The notes under the pieces: generated by a model
The model's input: the letters and a program-made list of their open reading frames with translations, nothing else
Database searches by the model: none
What the model was told of the DNA's origin: nothing
Assembly (NCBI RefSeq): GCF_003966735.1
Contig: NZ_AP017378.1
Coordinates: forward strand, 2,438,905 to 2,502,904
Length of the DNA stretch: 64,000 nt
Source of the DNA: Desulfovibrio ferrophilus
GTDB lineage: Bacteria; Desulfobacterota; Desulfovibrionia; Desulfovibrionales; Desulfovibrionaceae
Reading direction: 5' to 3'
Part shown: positions 61,603-64,000 of the stretch, in pieces
Layout of the letters: every line of letters starts with the position of its first letter
How positions within the stretch are numbered: position 1 is the first letter of the stretch
Position numbers and translations under genes: made by a program

Positions 61603-64000
61603 ATGACCCGTCTGTTCAAGAAAACCCTGCTGTTCATGCTCCTGGCCTTCGGCGTCATCGCTGCAGTGTCCTCATCCTACTCGGCCTGGACGCTTCGCGA
61701 TCGCATGACCTACGAGTATGAATCCAAAGCCCTGGCCATTGCCAAATCCATGGCCGACTCCAGCGCGGAGTTGGTCCTGTCTCGCGATGCGGCGTCCATT
61801 CAATCACGCATCGACCAGTTCTTGGACATTGATGGGGTCTCATACGTTCTGGTGGCCTCCCACTCAGGGGATATCGTGGCACACACTTTTGTCCCGGAAA
61901 TCCCGGAGCAGATCTCCACGTTGCTGTGGGACCTCCGGACACTCAATGCCGGGCGTGTCAAAACACCGATCAGCCTCAGCCTCACCTTACCGGACAAGGG
62001 CGAATTCATTCATGTCGCACACCCCATCCTTGCAGGAGAAATTGGCAGCGTTCATATCGGCATGGACAAGGGCCTGATCAACAAGGCCATCCTCGGGGCC
62101 ATCATCAATCATCAGATTCTGACCCTGGCCCTGTTCCTGACCTGCGCGCTGATCGCCTATTTCTTCATGGAAAACATCTCGCGCCCGTTAATCGCACTCA
62201 CCGAGTACGCCCGCAAGATCAAGGGCCGCGACTTTGAAGCCACCCTGGACATCGACTCCAACGATGAACTGGGCGAACTCGCCGGCGCCTTCCACTCCAC
62301 CTCTCAGGAACTCTCGACCCTGATTACCGGGCTGGAAGAATCGGTGAAAAATGCAACGGACGAGTTGCAGGACACCTTGGCCACTGTCTCGGCCATTGTG
62401 AACAACATGGCCGATGGCCTGCTGGTGACCGATGCCGAAGGCAACCTCCTGCAATTCAACTCCGCTTTGCTGGATATGTTTGGTGCCACCTCCGGCAACT
62501 TGATCGAAACCAACGTCCGCGACCTGCTGGGAGCGGAGATGCACGCCATGCTGACGTTGGCCGGACTGGACCACTGCAATATTTCCACGGAGGACGGCGA
62601 CTCCGAATCTCCCCAACAACAGGCAACCATAGAAGTCAACGGACAACGGCTGGATGGGACATCCTTCCCTGCCGAAATGTCCATGGCCATGCTCCCGCTC
62701 AAGGGTGATCTCAATATTGTTGGCATCATCCGCGATATCACCAACCGTAAGCAGGCCGAACTCAAACTCAAACTCGCCCACGCCGAGTTGGAAGAACGCG
62801 TCGAACAACGCACGGCCGAACTCTCCGAATCCAACAAACAGCTGACGGCAGAAGCTGCCGAACGCAGTGCCGCCGAACTGGCTTTGCGTCAGGCCGAGGC
62901 CAAATATCGGGGCATCTTCGAGAACGCCATCGAGGGCATCTTCCAGCTCGCTCCGGACGGCACCTATGTCGCCGCCAACCCCGCTCTGGCCCGCATTTAC
63001 GGCTACGCCAACCCCATGGAACTTCTGGGGGCGGCAGGCTGCGGCATGGCTGGCTTCCATGTGGACGAATCCCATGGCGAAGAGTTTTGGTCACAACTTA
63101 AGGAAAACAAGGAAGTCCGTGACTTCGAATCCCAAGCCAGACGCCAGGATGGTCGTATCGTATGGACTTCCCAAAACGCCCGGGCCGTCCATGACGAAAG
63201 GGGTAAGCTTCTCTTTTATGAAGGATCGGTGGAAGACATCACCAACCGCAAGGAAGCCGAATCAGCCTTACGGCACCAGGCCTTCCACGATCCTCTGACC
63301 GGACTGCCCAACCGCATCCTGTTCCTGGATCACCTGCGTCAGGCCATGGAGCGCACCAAGCGGACCAAGGACTTTGTCTACGCTGTGCTCTACATGGACC
63401 TCGACCGCTTCAAGATCATCAATGACAGCCTGGGCCACAACATCGGCGATGAACTCCTGAAGCACGTGGCGCGCAAGCTGGAAGAGGCCGTGCGCACCAT
63501 GGATACCGTCGCCCGCTTCGGAGGCGACGAATTCGCCGTGCTGCTCGAGGATATGCGGGCCCCGCGCGAGGCCATCAAGATCGCCAAGCGCATTTCCGAC
63601 GCAGTCAAGGAACCGGCGCATCTGGGTGGCTACGACGTGCACACATCGGCCAGCCTCGGCATCGTATTGGTCAAGAAGGACTATGACCGCCCCGACTCCA
63701 TCCTACGCGACGCCGATACGGCCATGTACAGAGCCAAGGAATCCGGGCGCTCACGCTTCAAGGTCTTCAGCCAACGCATGCACGACCAGAACGTGAGGCT
63801 GCTGGAACTGGAAACCGAACTACGAAAATCCCTGGAACGCGATGACTTCGTGACCCTGCTGCAGCCCATTGTGGACCTGGACAACAAGCGCCTGAACGGA
63901 TTCGAGGCCCTAGTCCGTTGGAACCACCCCAAGCTCGGCATGATCTCCCCAGCGGAGTTCATCCCTCTGGCCGAGGACACTGGTCTGATCCACCCCCTGG
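61603..64000 (+). CDS. Membrane GGDEF-EAL sensor protein (cut by right edge)
   Basis: From the ATG at 61603 the open frame runs to the window edge (799 codons without a stop). It has an N-terminal membrane segment (LLFMLLAFGVIAAVSSSYS), a periplasmic region, a second segment (LFLTCALIAYFFM, about 178-190), a HAMP-like stretch (ISRPLIALTEYARKIKGRDF), two PAS domains (about 270-385 and 435-545), GGDEF (RFGGDEF at about 637) and the start of EAL (GFEALVRW at about 766). Both the cyclase and the phosphodiesterase signatures are intact. It makes or degrades c-di-GMP, probably on input from the upstream binding protein. Confidence 0.9.
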   Translation, partial: MTRLFKKTLLFMLLAFGVIAAVSSSYSAWTLRDRMTYEYESKALAIAKSMADSSAELVLSRDAASIQSRIDQFLDIDGVSYVLVASHSGDIVAHTFVPEIPEQISTLLWDLRTLNAGRVKTPISLSLTLPDKGEFIHVAHPILAGEIGSVHIGMDKGLINKAILGAIINHQILTLALFLTCALIAYFFMENISRPLIALTEYARKIKGRDFEATLDIDSNDELGELAGAFHSTSQELSTLITGLEESVKNATDELQDTLATVSAIVNNMADGLLVTDAEGNLLQFNSALLDMFGATSGNLIETNVRDLLGAEMHAMLTLAGLDHCNISTEDGDSESPQQQATIEVNGQRLDGTSFPAEMSMAMLPLKGDLNIVGIIRDITNRKQAELKLKLAHAELEERVEQRTAELSESNKQLTAEAAERSAAELALRQAEAKYRGIFENAIEGIFQLAPDGTYVAANPALARIYGYANPMELLGAAGCGMAGFHVDESHGEEFWSQLKENKEVRDFESQARRQDGRIVWTSQNARAVHDERGKLLFYEGSVEDITNRKEAESALRHQAFHDPLTGLPNRILFLDHLRQAMERTKRTKDFVYAVLYMDLDRFKIINDSLGHNIGDELLKHVARKLEEAVRTMDTVARFGGDEFAVLLEDMRAPREAIKIAKRISDAVKEPAHLGGYDVHTSASLGIVLVKKDYDRPDSILRDADTAMYRAKESGRSRFKVFSQRMHDQNVRLLELETELRKSLERDDFVTLLQPIVDLDNKRLNGFEALVRWNHPKLGMISPAEFIPLAEDTGLIHPL

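Noticed and set aside
1-64000. CRISPR arrays, tRNA or rRNA genes, insertion sequences, prophage
   Set aside because: No repeat-spacer pattern, cloverleaf, transposase or phage-like gene was found; visual reading could miss a short tRNA.

Overview
The window reads as chromosomal DNA of a Gram-negative, anaerobic sulfate reducer of the Desulfovibrionales. The main evidence is a complete dsrMKJOP operon (32847-37869) for the membrane complex of dissimilatory sulfite reduction. Supporting evidence is the set of neighbours (MucR-like regulator, acyl-CoA ligase/cupin-regulator pairs, H-NOX chemoreceptor, anaerobic-type ThiC homologue) and an even, moderately high GC content. Genes are densely packed on both strands. 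I see no rRNA, tRNA, CRISPR array, insertion sequence, prophage or replication origin.

Layout: 1-424 is a cut GAF/DUF484-like gene. 568-5172 is a minus-strand operon alternating two XRE-cupin regulators with two AMP-forming acyl-CoA ligases, with a palindromic operator candidate at its promoter. 5383-9117 holds an M23-type peptidase, a DUF342/FapA-like gene broken at a C8 tract, and a methyltransferase. 9241-11769 holds APS kinase, a HAD phosphatase and a DUF3179 lipoprotein-like exported protein. 12091-14048 holds small genes (ribbon-helix-helix, zinc ribbon) and an EamA transporter. 14120-19907 is a MarR-controlled RND efflux operon ending in a deoxyhypusine-synthase-like gene. 19904-25393 holds CheD, GDP-fucose synthase, a zinc-ligand-less MucR homologue and three surface-sugar genes (WbpE-, WbpD- and epimerase-like). 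25708-29106 is one giant FecR / FG-GAP propeller / RTX secreted protein. 29306-31909 holds RidA, a small protein and a B12-binding radical SAM-TPR protein. 32270-37869 is the RsbRD_N-like gene plus dsrMKJOP. 38400-45472 holds an M16 peptidase, a large radical SAM/DUF2344 protein and two lineage-type unknowns. 45657-48300 pairs a cyclic-nucleotide-binding protein lacking a DNA-binding domain with a chemoreceptor carrying a C-terminal H-NOX domain. 49206-53240 holds a VOC protein, an apparently split RdgC, Lgt and ThiC. 53442-60186 holds unknowns, a Fur/PerR-type regulator, a radical SAM protein, an AhpF-like disulfide reductase, a 2-hydroxyacid dehydrogenase and a Tat-exported TRAP binding protein. 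60362-64000 is an ABC-type binding protein directly followed by a membrane GGDEF-EAL sensor that runs off the right edge.

How it works together: sulfite respiration (Dsr complex), organic-acid activation (acyl-CoA ligases) and signal-controlled movement or attachment (H-NOX receptor, CheD, c-di-GMP enzyme with its own binding protein, RTX surface protein, sugar genes) dominate. The most notable items are the chemoreceptor/H-NOX fusion that keeps the heme histidine, the YxSxR motif and a tyrosine aligned with the O2-stabilising one; the deoxyhypusine-synthase homologue inside an efflux operon; the C-tract frameshift in the FapA-like gene; and the MucR homologue with all zinc ligands replaced. 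All functions are read from sequence and remembered family features; no database search was run.
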